In this document: piece after piece, positions 52,363 through 61,378 of the stretch
Numbering within the stretch: the stretch's first letter is position 1
Layout of the letters: each line of letters begins with the position of its first letter
Made by a program: the position numbers and the translations under genes
Notes under the pieces: model-generated
What the model was told of the DNA's origin: nothing
Databases searched by the model: none
The model's input: only the letters and a program-made list of their open reading frames with translations
Assembly: GCA_002215675.1 (NCBI GenBank)
Contig: NGFH01000005.1
Span: 186,001-250,000 of the forward strand
Direction of reading: 5' to 3'
DNA from: Bacteroidetes bacterium 2013_40CM_41_45
GTDB lineage: Bacteria; Bacteroidota; Bacteroidia; AKYH767-A; 2013-40CM-41-45
Length of the DNA: 64,000 bases

Positions 52363-55300
52363 TTATTTTCTTATTTCAACAAATCCTTTCATGCCTTCTT
52401 TTCCCGGAACGGTAAGTACATAGTAATAGGTGCCATTGGGCAGTTCATCGCCGGATGTACCTGCTTCTGTTCTTCCTCTCCATTCATTCTTGTAGCCGTC
52501 CTGCGAAAACACTTCACTTCCCCAGCGGTTAAAAATTACAAGCTTGTTTTGTGGAAACTGGTACAACCCCGTAAAGATGAGACGTTCATTGAGCCCGTCA
52601 TTGTTAGGAGTAATAAGTTCATTCGTCTCAAATGTGCCGCAGGTGTCAATGCCGTCATGAACAACAGTAAGGTTAATCGTGTCGCTGCAAGTGCCGTTCA
52701 CCACGCGCCATTGATAAACGCTTACTCCCGTGTCAACACCTATCACAGCGGTGATGTAATTGTTGGGCGTTGCAAAGCCGCCTGTTCCCGACACCAAACT
52801 CCAGGTTCCAAAAGCAGGGTTGGGGTCAACAGCAGCAATTATAGTATCGAGCGCACAGGTATGCACTTCCGAAACACCGTTCGGCAACTGGGCTGCAATG
52901 TTCTGGTCAATCTGAACCACAACCGTATCACCATGACTTGTACATCCGGTCCCGGAATCAGTCCTGGTAACAATGTAATTTCCTCCATCAGAAAATGTTA
53001 CGGGGGAACGTGTTGTAATTTGGTTAGGGTCTGAAAATCCGTTAGGCCCTGTCCATAAGTAAGATGCTGCGCCGACTGTGTCTGTGAAAAGGTCGAGTGT
53101 TGATGTTTCGCAGATAGGACTGTTACTGCCCCCAACGGGAGGAACAGGCAATGGATTCATTACAATAACCGTATTGGAAGGAGCGCTTGGACAACCGGCA
53201 ACGGTAACAATTACCGTGTATGTTCCGGAATCTGTTAAAGCTGCCGGCGAGATGAAAGGATTTTGCATCGTTGATGAGTACGCATTAGGCCCCGACCAAC
53301 TGTACGAACCTCCAAGCAGAGTATCGGTTGTCAAAGAAATGGTTGCTTCGTCACAAACAGGGCTGCTACCGTTAGCATTAGCCACCGGTGTTGTAATCAC
53401 CTGCACAAAAACATTTGCCGTCGGACTCGGGCACCCGTTATCGGTTGCGAAAACAAAATAAAATCCTGTCATGGCAGGAGTAGCAGAGGGAATAACGGGG
53501 TTCTGTATCGTGGAACTAAATGGGCTTGGGCCTGTCCAGCTGTATGTTGCGGTAGCGGAACTTGTCGCGGCAAGGTTAATGGATGCTCCTTCGCAAACCA
53601 GCGTATCGCTTCCCGTTGTAGAAACAGTTGGATTAGGATTGATGGTAACATAAAGAACCGTGGTTACCGAAGTACATGAGCTGTCCTGAACGACAAGCGT
53701 TATGGAATCGGTTCCGGCAGTTGGCCATGTAATAAGATAGGGACCTGCACCGGAGCCGCTGACGGTATCGCCTGAGCCAAAGTTCCAGTTATATGTCGCA
53801 GCAGGAGAGGCGACTCCTGTATATGTAAGCGTAGCATTTTCGCCGATACATAAAGTAGTGCTGTTGATAGAGAATGTAGACTGAGGTGTATTGGTAACAT
53901 TCACCTGCGCTGATGCTGAACCCGGGCAGCCGGTTGCATCTGTGGCGATAAACGTATAGTTGGTAGAAACACCGGGCATCGCTATGGTTGTGTCATTCGT
54001 TGTGGATGACAGGCCCGCAGAAGGTGTCCATGAATAGGTAAGATAATTCGGCACATTGAAAGTAATGCTCCAGTCATTCAATGTTCCCGCAAAGCCGCCA
54101 ACTACGTCATCAATAAGAAGAGACCATGTGCCATCGTTAGGGGTAAAGTTAAATGTCGGTAAGAAATAGTCATAGGGAGCCCATTGCCCGGTGAGCGGAG
54201 CTGACCCCGTTGTTATAGACGGAAGCAGAGTTGCAGATGAATCAAAACAGGTTCCGATGTAGTCAGAGCCAAAGCCGCCTGCATTAAATGCAAGGGCTAT
54301 TTGCGTACCGTCAGGAGCGCGTAATTGAAGGTTAAGATCGAAATCCTCAGGATGAGTAATATTAACGCAAACTGAAACCAGGGGATTTGCAAAAAATGAA
54401 TTCGGCAAAACACCGGATACTACAATATCTGACTGGATGCCGGGGTTAGGAAAATCAGGTATTGGCGTTGCAGTGTTATTGGTGAAAGTCATCGGCACCT
54501 GGAGCGAAGAGTTGAATGTAGCCGACCCGATGAGTGTAACGCTGTCGCCATTACAGATAGTGGCTGCAGTTGGTGTTACGGATGCAGGAAGAGGCGGCAA
54601 TATGGTTATAGAGCTGACTTGAACGTTGGAGTTTGAACCGCATGTAGCAATCAAAGTTATATTGAAGGTTCCTGCTGCACCATAAGCGTGTGTTGGATTA
54701 GCAAGAGTTGAGGTATAGCCGTCACCAAAATTCCAGACAAAGGTCAAGTTTTGGTTTTGAGTGGTAGATGTATTTGTAAATGCAACGCTCTGCCCTACGC
54801 ACACCGAATCACCATGAGTGAAAGTAGGAATAGGTACTCCGCCAAATAAGGCAGTGGTAGTTGTAAAATTAAGAGTGAAGCCGGTAGAGTTGTTTGTCCT
54901 TCGCGAAACAAGAATGGCATACGTAGAACCCGCACCAACGCTAAGGCATGCACCATGACAAGCAATGCTTCCGCACCCAAGCCCGGTTACCAGGCCCGCA
55001 GAAGCGGTGTAATCGCAATCCATACCAAAACCGGGACAGCCGGTTGTAACATCTGCAACATACCAGTCATAATCGGTAACTCCGTCATTTGCATAAATAT
55101 CAAAGCAAAGATTGCCCGAAGTCAATGCGGTAAACTGATACCAATACGCGCCCGGGTCGGTCGTGATGCTGAACGGGAAACAGTATGCCGGCTCGGCTAC
55201 CGAACCGAAGGAATGGGTATTGGTTGCAACAGAAATCATGGATGTATCGCACAGGTAGGTGGCGGTATAGCAATCCTCCGATAGAATTGCCGGCTGAGGC

Positions 55301-55785
55301 GGCCCCAGGTTTTCAACACAAACACCATAGGTGCCCGTGCTGTTTCCGTTTCCGTCAATCATAATGTAATAGGTGTTGCCAATGGTTAGCCCGTTCACAA
55401 TCATATCTGTATGGAGGTACCCGTTAAAGGTGTAGATATCTTCCTGGCAGGCAATTTCGGTAAATGCACCGCAGGTGCCGCTGAAAACAGCACACTGAGT
55501 ATTGGCAAGGGAATAGTTAAAGTTAGTGCTGATATGCACACGCGAGCTGTCGGGTATAAAGGTGAACCATACTGTATTGCTTATGGAAGCAGGAACCCAG
55601 CAGGAAGGAATCGGGTCAATGAGCGGTTCTACGGTCGCAAGAGTGTTATCATATTGAACAGAGTTACACATACCCGTTGTCACCGTAAGTGCAATGGCAT
55701 TGGCGCAATTATCGTTCGGCGGCTGTGCCGATGCAAGGGAATAAACAAAGAGCAGTATTGCTGAAAGTAGTAAACGTTTAATCAT
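52363..55785 (-). CDS. Giant adhesin-like T9SS cargo with gliding-type (type B) sorting domain
   Basis: This 1140-residue protein has a signal peptide (MIKRLLLSAILLFVYSLASA). An N-terminal region rich in Cys carries galactose-binding-like jelly-roll segments, then a PKD domain (FVWNFGDGYTSTLANPTHAY). A proprotein-convertase P-domain follows (~430-590, MTFTNNTATPIPDFPNPGI and WSLLIDDVVGGFAGTLNDWS), then at least five Ig-like repeats with recurring YSWSGPNAYSS and SPVCEGA-type cysteine motifs. The end is a gliding-motility-type CTD (ITPNNDGLNE, RWGSEVFS, YYYVLTVPGKEGMKGFVEI). It is probably a cell-surface adhesin delivered by T9SS. It heads the adhesin-PorP/SprF-PorE cluster. Confidence 0.92.
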   Translation of the reverse strand: MIKRLLLSAILLFVYSLASAQPPNDNCANAIALTVTTGMCNSVQYDNTLATVEPLIDPIPSCWVPASISNTVWFTFIPDSSRVHISTNFNYSLANTQCAVFSGTCGAFTEIACQEDIYTFNGYLHTDMIVNGLTIGNTYYIMIDGNGNSTGTYGVCVENLGPPQPAILSEDCYTATYLCDTSMISVATNTHSFGSVAEPAYCFPFSITTDPGAYWYQFTALTSGNLCFDIYANDGVTDYDWYVADVTTGCPGFGMDCDYTASAGLVTGLGCGSIACHGACLSVGAGSTYAILVSRRTNNSTGFTLNFTTTTALFGGVPIPTFTHGDSVCVGQSVAFTNTSTTQNQNLTFVWNFGDGYTSTLANPTHAYGAAGTFNITLIATCGSNSNVQVSSITILPPLPASVTPTAATICNGDSVTLIGSATFNSSLQVPMTFTNNTATPIPDFPNPGIQSDIVVSGVLPNSFFANPLVSVCVNITHPEDFDLNLQLRAPDGTQIALAFNAGGFGSDYIGTCFDSSATLLPSITTGSAPLTGQWAPYDYFLPTFNFTPNDGTWSLLIDDVVGGFAGTLNDWSITFNVPNYLTYSWTPSAGLSSTTNDTTIAMPGVSTNYTFIATDATGCPGSASAQVNVTNTPQSTFSINSTTLCIGENATLTYTGVASPAATYNWNFGSGDTVSGSGAGPYLITWPTAGTDSITLVVQDSSCTSVTTVLYVTINPNPTVSTTGSDTLVCEGASINLAATSSATATYSWTGPSPFSSTIQNPVIPSATPAMTGFYFVFATDNGCPSPTANVFVQVITTPVANANGSSPVCDEATISLTTDTLLGGSYSWSGPNAYSSTMQNPFISPAALTDSGTYTVIVTVAGCPSAPSNTVIVMNPLPVPPVGGSNSPICETSTLDLFTDTVGAASYLWTGPNGFSDPNQITTRSPVTFSDGGNYIVTRTDSGTGCTSHGDTVVVQIDQNIAAQLPNGVSEVHTCALDTIIAAVDPNPAFGTWSLVSGTGGFATPNNYITAVIGVDTGVSVYQWRVVNGTCSDTINLTVVHDGIDTCGTFETNELITPNNDGLNERLIFTGLYQFPQNKLVIFNRWGSEVFSQDGYKNEWRGRTEAGTSGDELPNGTYYYVLTVPGKEGMKGFVEIRK

Positions 55786-55930
55786 TATTTTTCAATTTGA
55801 TTTGATGATGAAAAAACTAACCGTATCAAAGTACTTTTATTTGTGCAATGATAAATATTTTTATGAAACAACCGAAAGAGAAAAAATAAAATGTTTTTGA
55901 AGATGAAGAAGAATTCTTCATAATATCATT

Positions 55931-56288
55931 TCAATACAATCCCACTGCCAACGTAGTAAGCGTGCAGGCCTCGAGAGTTTCAATTCCTTTTTGCTGAGCC
56001 AGCTTCGCAAGCTCAGGGTTTTCTGCTCCGGGATTAAAGATGATGCGCTTTGGTTTTAACTCCAGAATATAATCGTAATACTTTTTCTGGTTCTCCGCGT
56101 TGAGATAAAGTGTAACCGTATCGAAGTCAGTTTCTGCAGGCGGTTCTTTAATAATATCTATCTCTCCTATTTTTTCCTCGCGCAACTACCGGATGCCCGT
56201 ATTTTACCAGGCGGTTCACTGCATCGTGCGATACGCGCCACGTTTTCAGCGATGCGCCAAGCACCAATGTTTTCTTTTTTTCACTCAT
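55931..56288 (-). pseudogene. CoA-binding domain (YccU-like) protein, frameshifted
   Basis: The ATG at 56286-56288 opens MSEKKKTLVLGASLKTWRVS, with HDAVNRLVKYGHPVV, the N-terminal half of the small CoA-binding/YccU family. After GHPVVA the frame runs out at a stop. The rest of the family sequence (REEKIGEIDII, TVTLYLNAENQKKYYDYIL, FNPGAENPELAKLAQQKGIE) continues in another frame to TAA at 55931. The shift lies at ~56180-56186, and bases encoding about two residues (usually IG) appear lost. Total length (119 codons) otherwise fits the family. A sequencing error is possible. Confidence 0.8.
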
Positions 56289-56425
56289 TTACTCAAACCA
56301 ATTAACACAAATTACAATATAAAAATTAACTGTCTTTTAAGTTGAGGTGCAGATAACAGATTATGGATTTTCTGATAACTCTGTAAATCTGTATTTACCT
56401 GATATCTGCATCCATCCATCGGTAC

Positions 56426-57664
56426 TCACTCAACTCCTTCTACGTAATCCAAATCCTTGTGATAGGTTTCATCCATTTTATACACCGATAAAAATGCAAG
56501 CAGCATAACGATGGCAGCTATTAGGCAGCCGGCATACAACATTCCAATTACATCATCGCTCTTCAGGTACCGGAAAAATAAAGTCATCAGCACCGTTGAG
56601 CCGCGAACAAAGTTAGGAACCGTAGTGGTAACTGTTGCGCGCATGTTGGTGCCGAATTGTTCCGATGCCGTAGTGATAAACACGGCCCAGTATCCCTGTG
56701 CAATTCCCAACAAAAAAAGTATGACATAAAACATGGTTGCAGAAAATCCGAATGAAGTAAAATACAAAACCATCATTGCCGTGAGTGCAGTAACGGAAAT
56801 CCCCAATGCTTTTTTTCTCGACTTCAAAACCTGGCTCAGCCACCCGGTGGCAAAGCTTCCAATCGATGCACCGATATAATGATACATCAGCGCCCTGCCC
56901 CCGTTAATAGCTTCTGGAATATGGAAAACTTTTTGTGCAAACTCGGGAGAAAAAATCACCAGTATTCCAATCACAAACCATACCGGTACGCCAATGAGAA
57001 TACAATAGAGATATTTAAAAAATCTTTTCCGGCTGGTAAAAATCGTAAAGAAATTTCCCTTGCTGATATCATGCTTCCTGATTTTCTCAAACATCCCCGA
57101 TTCACTTACAATAAAACGTAAAACAAGGAGCACTAATCCCATGCCGCCACCCACCCAGTAAGCAACGTGCCAGTTGAATTTATCCGCCACCTGGAAACCA
57201 AAAGCTGCACCTGCAATTCCAACACCCGAAACAATCATGGTTCCGTATCCGCGCGATTCTTTTGCCATTACCTCGCTTACCAATGTTATTCCCACTCCAA
57301 GTTCTCCCGCCAGGCCAACGCCGGCAATAAATCTCATCCATGCATACTGCGGAACAGTGGTTACAAACCCATTGGCAATATTGGCAAGCGAATAAAGAAG
57401 TATGGTTCCAAACAATGTGTAGAGACGTCCTTTTTTATCTCCCAGTATTCCCCAGAGAATTCCTCCCAGCAGCATTCCTGTCATCTGCATGTTAAGGAGA
57501 TAAATTCCAACATCGAGCAACTGGTCCTCAGCAACGCCAATGGCTTTTAAGCTGGGCATGCGCACAATACCGAAAAGAATCAAATCATAGATATCCACAA
57601 AATATCCCAGCGCTGCTACTATGACAATGCTGTTGATAGGATTTTTGAGATTGTGCCTTGACAT
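56426..57664 (-). CDS. MFS transporter
   Basis: This 412-residue protein has about 12 hydrophobic helices. The MFS loop 2-3 motif is GGILWGILGDKKGR, and the loop 8-9 region has GWLSQVLKSRKKAL. The first helix contains VDIYDLILFGIVR, and the long-chain pattern resembles metabolite:H+ symporter or sialate/aromatic-acid-type MFS members. I cannot assign the substrate. It is monocistronic, with a GTTATAN heptad array 8 bp upstream. Confidence 0.9.
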   Translation of the reverse strand: MSRHNLKNPINSIVIVAALGYFVDIYDLILFGIVRMPSLKAIGVAEDQLLDVGIYLLNMQMTGMLLGGILWGILGDKKGRLYTLFGTILLYSLANIANGFVTTVPQYAWMRFIAGVGLAGELGVGITLVSEVMAKESRGYGTMIVSGVGIAGAAFGFQVADKFNWHVAYWVGGGMGLVLLVLRFIVSESGMFEKIRKHDISKGNFFTIFTSRKRFFKYLYCILIGVPVWFVIGILVIFSPEFAQKVFHIPEAINGGRALMYHYIGASIGSFATGWLSQVLKSRKKALGISVTALTAMMVLYFTSFGFSATMFYVILFLLGIAQGYWAVFITTASEQFGTNMRATVTTTVPNFVRGSTVLMTLFFRYLKSDDVIGMLYAGCLIAAIVMLLAFLSVYKMDETYHKDLDYVEGVE

Positions 57665-57671
57665 ATAAAAA

Positions 57672-57742
57672 GTTATACGTTATATGTTATTAGTTATACG
57701 AAAAAAAATCAGCGTCATTCATATAACATATAAACGTATGAC
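57672..57742 (-). repeat. Heptad arrays upstream of the MFS gene
   Basis: GTTATAC, GTTATAT, GTTATTA, GTTATAC (57672-57699) start 8 bp from the ATG. An inverted, less regular set (CATATAACATATAAACGTATG) lies at ~57719-57740, directly next to the defective tRNA-Ser copy. Confidence 0.75.
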
Positions 57743-57747
57743 TCATT

Positions 57748-58103
57748 GCGGAGGAAGAGGGATTCGACCTCGTGCTCCGAAGCTTTAGCGAAGGAGCAAA
57801 ATTAGACGAGGTGCTTATTTCTGAAAGCAATTCCTGAACCTGATTTAAGGTATTTTTCAAAATCATATGCTTTGTATTTACTCATAAAAGCTAAATAGAG
57901 AATAAGTTCAACAGGCAGTTTATTTTGAGTTGATTCTACATATCCGCGGTTATGTCGTTCTAATCTTTGAGTTAATTCCTCTGTGCATCCGGTATAATAG
58001 CTTCCGTCTGCACATTTCAAAATATAGACATAATGCATATGAAAGAGCAGACCAAATTATATTTAAACCAAGACCTCCTTCGCTGAAGCTATGGAGGTTG
58101 AGA
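57748..58103 (-). mobile_element. tRNA-Ser-associated GIY-YIG mini-element
   Basis: A 20-bp direct repeat, GCGGAGGAAGAGGGATTCGA, lies at 58104-58123 (tRNA-Ser 3' end) and at 57748-57767. Between the two are a 24-bp palindrome at 57774-57797, the GIY-YIG gene, and a related 24-bp palindrome in opposite orientation at 58074-58097, about 19 of 24 bases matching. Next to the left palindrome, ACCTCGT (57767-57773) and ACGAGGT (57806-57812) form an outer stem whose right arm is the coding end of the nuclease. I infer an integrated mini-element whose insertion point is the T loop of the tRNA. Confidence 0.7.
57802..58038 (-). CDS. GIY-YIG nuclease family protein
   Basis: This 78-residue protein is a complete GIY-YIG domain with YVYILK (3-8), YYTGCT (14-19), Arg25/Arg28 in QRLERH, and the metal-binding glutamate Glu61 in YDFEKYLKSGSG. 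It is the small single-domain type annotated as homing-endonuclease-like or UvrC-N-like. It lies just 3' of tRNA-Ser between inverted palindromes, and its last codons (HLV, stop) take part in a predicted stem. No DNA-binding extension is present, so target choice must come from the small domain or a partner. Confidence 0.9.
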   Translation of the reverse strand: MHYVYILKCADGSYYTGCTEELTQRLERHNRGYVESTQNKLPVELILYLAFMSKYKAYDFEKYLKSGSGIAFRNKHLV

Positions 58104-58104
58104 G

Positions 58105-58191
58105 CGGAGGAAGAGGGATTCGAACCCCCGGACCCCGCGAAGGGTCAACAGTTTTCAAGACTGCCGCAATCGACCGCTCTGCCATTCCTCC
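58105..58191 (-). tRNA. tRNA-Ser (UGA anticodon)
   Basis: On the - strand: GGAGGAA/TTCCTCC acceptor, anticodon loop CTTGAAA (TGA), a long class II variable arm (TGACCCTTCGCGGGGTC), T arm GGGGG TTCGAAT CCCTC, discriminator G. It is 87 bases long with no encoded CCA. Its last 20 bases (to 58104) are repeated 356 bp downstream at the far end of the GIY-YIG element. Confidence 0.95.
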
Positions 58192-58231
58192 GGGGGCGAA
58201 AATAAAAGTTTATTGGCAGGGGATGCAATTA

Positions 58232-59812
58232 TTATTTCAGTAAAAGCGCTGCGCACTTTTCGGCACATCGTTCACCATCTAAGGCAGCAGAAACAATTCC
58301 TCCTGCATATCCTGCACCTTCTCCGCAAGGAAAAAGTCCTGACAACTGCGGATGCTGAAGCGTTTCCTTATCACGCGGAATACGGACCGGTGATGATGTG
58401 CGCGACTCAACGGCAACGAGCACGGCTTCTTCGGTAAGAAATTTTTTCATCTTCCCTGAAAAGTATTTTAACCCTTCACGTAAAGGAGAAATAATTTCAG
58501 AGGGAAGAACATCATCGAGCAATGCGGAAGTTATGCCCGGAATATAAGAGCATGAAGGCAATGAAGCGGATTTTTTTTTCGAAATAAAATCAGAAAGCCG
58601 CTGTGCCGGAGCGCTTAAATCTTTTCCTCCCGCTGCAAATGATTGCTGCTCAGCGCTTGCCTGGTAATGCATAGCAGATAAAGCTCCATGCTTTGCAAAT
58701 TTTTTAAAATCTTTTTCATCCACGGAAACAACAATACCCGAATTGGCATACGGGTTATTTCTTCTCGATGGCGACCATCCGTTCACGACCACTTCTCCTG
58801 CAGCCGTTGCAGCGGGTGCAATAATTCCGCCGGGGCACATGCAGAAAGAATACACTCCCCTGCTGCCGATGTTACACGAGAGATTGTAAGACGCAGGCGG
58901 CAGAAAGGGGTTGCGCTTTACAGCATGATACTGTATTTCATCAATGAGCGGCTGCGGATGTTCAATACGTACTCCCATAGCAAATGGCTTCGCCTCGATT
59001 AAAATTTTGCTGTCGTTTAACAATGAAAAAATATCTCTTGCCGAATGACCCGTGGCGAGTATGACTGCGTCAGAAAAAATTTCTGTTTCTTTTTCCTTCG
59101 CAATGTCCACGCATTTCACTCCTTTTATTTTTTCTCCCGAAGAAATCAGACCCGTAACTCGTGTATTAAAATGAATTTCGCCTCCGTGCTTAAGAATTTT
59201 TTCGCGCATTGCTGTTACTACCTGCGGCAATTTATTGGTCCCTATATGCGGATGAGCGTCAATAAGAATATCGGGGCTTGCACCATGGAGAACAAAACTT
59301 TCCAGTATCCTGCTTATGTTTCCTCTTTTACCCGAGCGAGTATACAGTTTTCCGTCAGAGTACGTGCCTGCACCGCCTTCGCCAAAACAATAATTTGAAT
59401 CGGGATTTACAATGCCTTGCCTGCTAATGACCGCCAAATCCCTCCGCCTGTTTCTTACATCTTTTCCTCTTTCAATGATTACAGGTTTTATTCCCAGCTC
59501 AATAAGCCGCAGCGCGGCAAACATTCCTGCCGGTCCGCAGCCAACAATAATTGCCGCAGGTTTTCCTGAAACATCTTCGTATGAAAATTTATTTTCAAAA
59601 ATAATTTCATCAGCGGGTTGTTCATCTATATAAACATCGGCCAGCAAACGAACCGCGACTTGCTTTTGCCGCGCATCTATAGACCTTCTTCTTATCAATA
59701 CCGAATTAATGCGGGAAATATTTGTGCCCAGCGCACGCGCAGCCATTGATTTGCGGGCCTCTGCGCGGACGGCCTCCTGCGGAGACATCAGCAATTCGAT
59801 TCGTTTAATCAT
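58232..59812 (-). CDS. FAD-dependent oxidoreductase (COG2509 type)
   Basis: This 526-residue flavoprotein has an N-terminal ~80-residue extension, then a dinucleotide-binding motif VGCGPAGMFAALRLIELG with a second IIERGKDV strand. The conserved NYCFGEGGAGTYSDGKLYTR and FCMCPGGII motifs and the C-terminal GLFPCGEGAGYAGGIVSAAL complete the fold. This set is typical of the uncharacterised FAD-dependent dehydrogenase family found across bacteria. Substrate is unknown. It lies 40 bp downstream of tRNA-Ser's 5' end, on the same strand. Confidence 0.9.
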   Translation of the reverse strand: MIKRIELLMSPQEAVRAEARKSMAARALGTNISRINSVLIRRRSIDARQKQVAVRLLADVYIDEQPADEIIFENKFSYEDVSGKPAAIIVGCGPAGMFAALRLIELGIKPVIIERGKDVRNRRRDLAVISRQGIVNPDSNYCFGEGGAGTYSDGKLYTRSGKRGNISRILESFVLHGASPDILIDAHPHIGTNKLPQVVTAMREKILKHGGEIHFNTRVTGLISSGEKIKGVKCVDIAKEKETEIFSDAVILATGHSARDIFSLLNDSKILIEAKPFAMGVRIEHPQPLIDEIQYHAVKRNPFLPPASYNLSCNIGSRGVYSFCMCPGGIIAPAATAAGEVVVNGWSPSRRNNPYANSGIVVSVDEKDFKKFAKHGALSAMHYQASAEQQSFAAGGKDLSAPAQRLSDFISKKKSASLPSCSYIPGITSALLDDVLPSEIISPLREGLKYFSGKMKKFLTEEAVLVAVESRTSSPVRIPRDKETLQHPQLSGLFPCGEGAGYAGGIVSAALDGERCAEKCAALLLK

Positions 59813-59874
59813 ACGATGCCGTCATTCAAAAAATAAAACGCAATAAACTTAATAAGTAAAAGTTGAAATAATAT

Positions 59875-60621
59875 TTACTCGAAGAGAAACGATATGTAAA
59901 ATATCTTTGAGTGAAGTGATTCGAGCGAGCGCGAATAAATAAATTCATCTTTTACCAGGAGATTATTTATCCCGTTGTACATTTTTATTTCAAGTGCAAA
60001 TTTGAAATACATGAGATAAAAATCAAATCCAAAACCGATTTCGTATCCGTAATCATACGGCTGAAGGCGTACCGGCTCTTTATCACTTTTCTGAACGTTT
60101 GCCTGAGAAACCAGGTCGATGGAATATTTTCCTCCTGCAAGCACGTAAGCGCGGTAATTATTTACGCGCGCCGATTTGTATTTCAACATCAATGGAAAAT
60201 CAAGAAAGGTTGATTCCACCGGCTTAACGGTTGCCGGAGCACCTAAGTTGCCGGAGTTAAGCGTGTAGAGCAAATTACGCTGCGCAAAGGTGAGCATCGG
60301 AACAAACCGCACATCAAAATAATCGCCCACTCTTAAATTTGAAACGATACCGAGCAGGAATCCAAGCTGGGCCTGCGATTCTACATTATATACCGTATCC
60401 ATCGTCCTGAAATTCGGGTCTGGTGAGAGCCTGAAATCGGGCGATGTGAAACCAAGGGCAAATCCGAAATGAACGGTTTGCTTATCGTACTTTGGAATAT
60501 TCTGAACTTTTTTTGTCTGGGCATCAGTGGCAATCGCCATGAATGAAAACAGGCAAAAGAGAATCACTCTGAGAAAAGATATTTTTTTCTCCGCCCTTGA
60601 AGTGAATTTCTGATTGCTCAT
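59875..60621 (-). CDS. porT: Type IX secretion system protein PorT
   Basis: This 248-residue protein has a signal anchor/peptide (FLRVILFCLFSFMAIATDA) and a short eight-stranded outer-membrane beta-barrel (VHFGFALGFTSPDFRLS, YDYGYEIGFGFDFYLMYFKF). The ATG overlaps the stop of ubiE/menG by 4 bp, the usual ubiE-porT linkage in Bacteroidota. PorT (SprT) is an essential T9SS component, so this window supplies one core part of the machinery that exports its many CTD cargo proteins. Confidence 0.93.
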   Translation of the reverse strand: MSNQKFTSRAEKKISFLRVILFCLFSFMAIATDAQTKKVQNIPKYDKQTVHFGFALGFTSPDFRLSPDPNFRTMDTVYNVESQAQLGFLLGIVSNLRVGDYFDVRFVPMLTFAQRNLLYTLNSGNLGAPATVKPVESTFLDFPLMLKYKSARVNNYRAYVLAGGKYSIDLVSQANVQKSDKEPVRLQPYDYGYEIGFGFDFYLMYFKFALEIKMYNGINNLLVKDEFIYSRSLESLHSKIFYISFLFE

Positions 60622-61343
60622 TTTGCTCCAAAATAAACAGACGCTATACCAAACGTAAGTTTTCTCTGAAACGTATTTTTAAATCCGGCTGTTTCCATCA
60701 TATTAAGGAATTCTCGCCCTTCGGGGAAATTTTTAACAGAATCGTGCAGGTATTGATATGCGTTTTTGTCTTTCGAAACGAGCGCGCCAATGAGAGGGCA
60801 TAATCTTTTGAAGTAAAAATTAAAAATTCCTTTCACTAAAAAATTCTTTGGCTTTGAAAATTCAAGCACCGCTATTTGTCCGCCCGGCTTTAGAACCCGG
60901 TGCATCTCGGTTAATCCTTTGACTGGATTCATAAAATTCCTGACTCCGAAACCGATGGTAACGGCATCGAAATTATTGTCGGAAAAAGGAAGGGCTTCTG
61001 AATCGGCTTGCTTCAGGGAAATAATTTTTTCAAGATTCATTTTCCTGATTTTTTTTTCGCCTATCTCAAGCATATTTTCAGCAAGGTCTACCCCGATTAT
61101 TTTTTCAGGGTGGATTGAATTTGCTTCAATGGCAAAGTCAGCTGTTCCCGTTGCAACATCGAGGATGGTTTTGGGTTTCGAAGGGCTGAACATCCTCACA
61201 GCAATTTTTCGCCAGTGCTTGTCAATTCCTGCTGAAAGAAAATGATTCAGGAAATCATAGCTGAACGCGATGCGGTTGAACATTTCGCTCACCTGCTGTT
61301 TTTTATCACGCTCAACGCCGGGATAAGGTACAGTGTGATTCAT
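60618..61343 (-). CDS. ubiE: Demethylmenaquinone methyltransferase (UbiE/MenG)
   Basis: This 241-residue class I SAM-dependent methyltransferase has the UbiE signatures: YDFLNHFLSAGIDKHWRK, the SAM-binding LDVATGTADFAIEA, ADSEALPFSDNNFDAVTIGF and GVRNF-type GFGVRNFMN. In this phylum it methylates demethylmenaquinone in the last step of menaquinone synthesis. It overlaps porT by 4 bp and is 35 bp from the heptose kinase gene upstream. Confidence 0.97.
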   Translation of the reverse strand: MNHTVPYPGVERDKKQQVSEMFNRIAFSYDFLNHFLSAGIDKHWRKIAVRMFSPSKPKTILDVATGTADFAIEANSIHPEKIIGVDLAENMLEIGEKKIRKMNLEKIISLKQADSEALPFSDNNFDAVTIGFGVRNFMNPVKGLTEMHRVLKPGGQIAVLEFSKPKNFLVKGIFNFYFKRLCPLIGALVSKDKNAYQYLHDSVKNFPEGREFLNMMETAGFKNTFQRKLTFGIASVYFGAK

Positions 61344-61361
61344 AGAGCGATAAAAAAATTA

Positions 61362-61377
61362 TCCATCAACTGACGGA
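61362..61377. repeat. Dispersed 16-bp palindrome relative
   Basis: TCCATCAACTGACGGA differs by one base from TCCGTCAACTGACGGA found in the defective initiator-tRNA copies. It lies alone between the ubiE and kinase genes, showing the palindrome is a dispersed element. Confidence 0.7.
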
Positions 61378-61378
61378 A

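Noticed and set aside
57748-58191. Group I intron in tRNA with a homing nuclease
   Set aside because: The tRNA-Ser gene is intact and uninterrupted; only its 3' end is duplicated, and I see no intron core.
57930-58205. + strand open frame of 91 codons over tRNA-Ser and the GIY-YIG gene
   Set aside because: Its end (EEEGFEPPDPAKG) is a translation of tRNA-Ser, and the rest is antisense to the nuclease.
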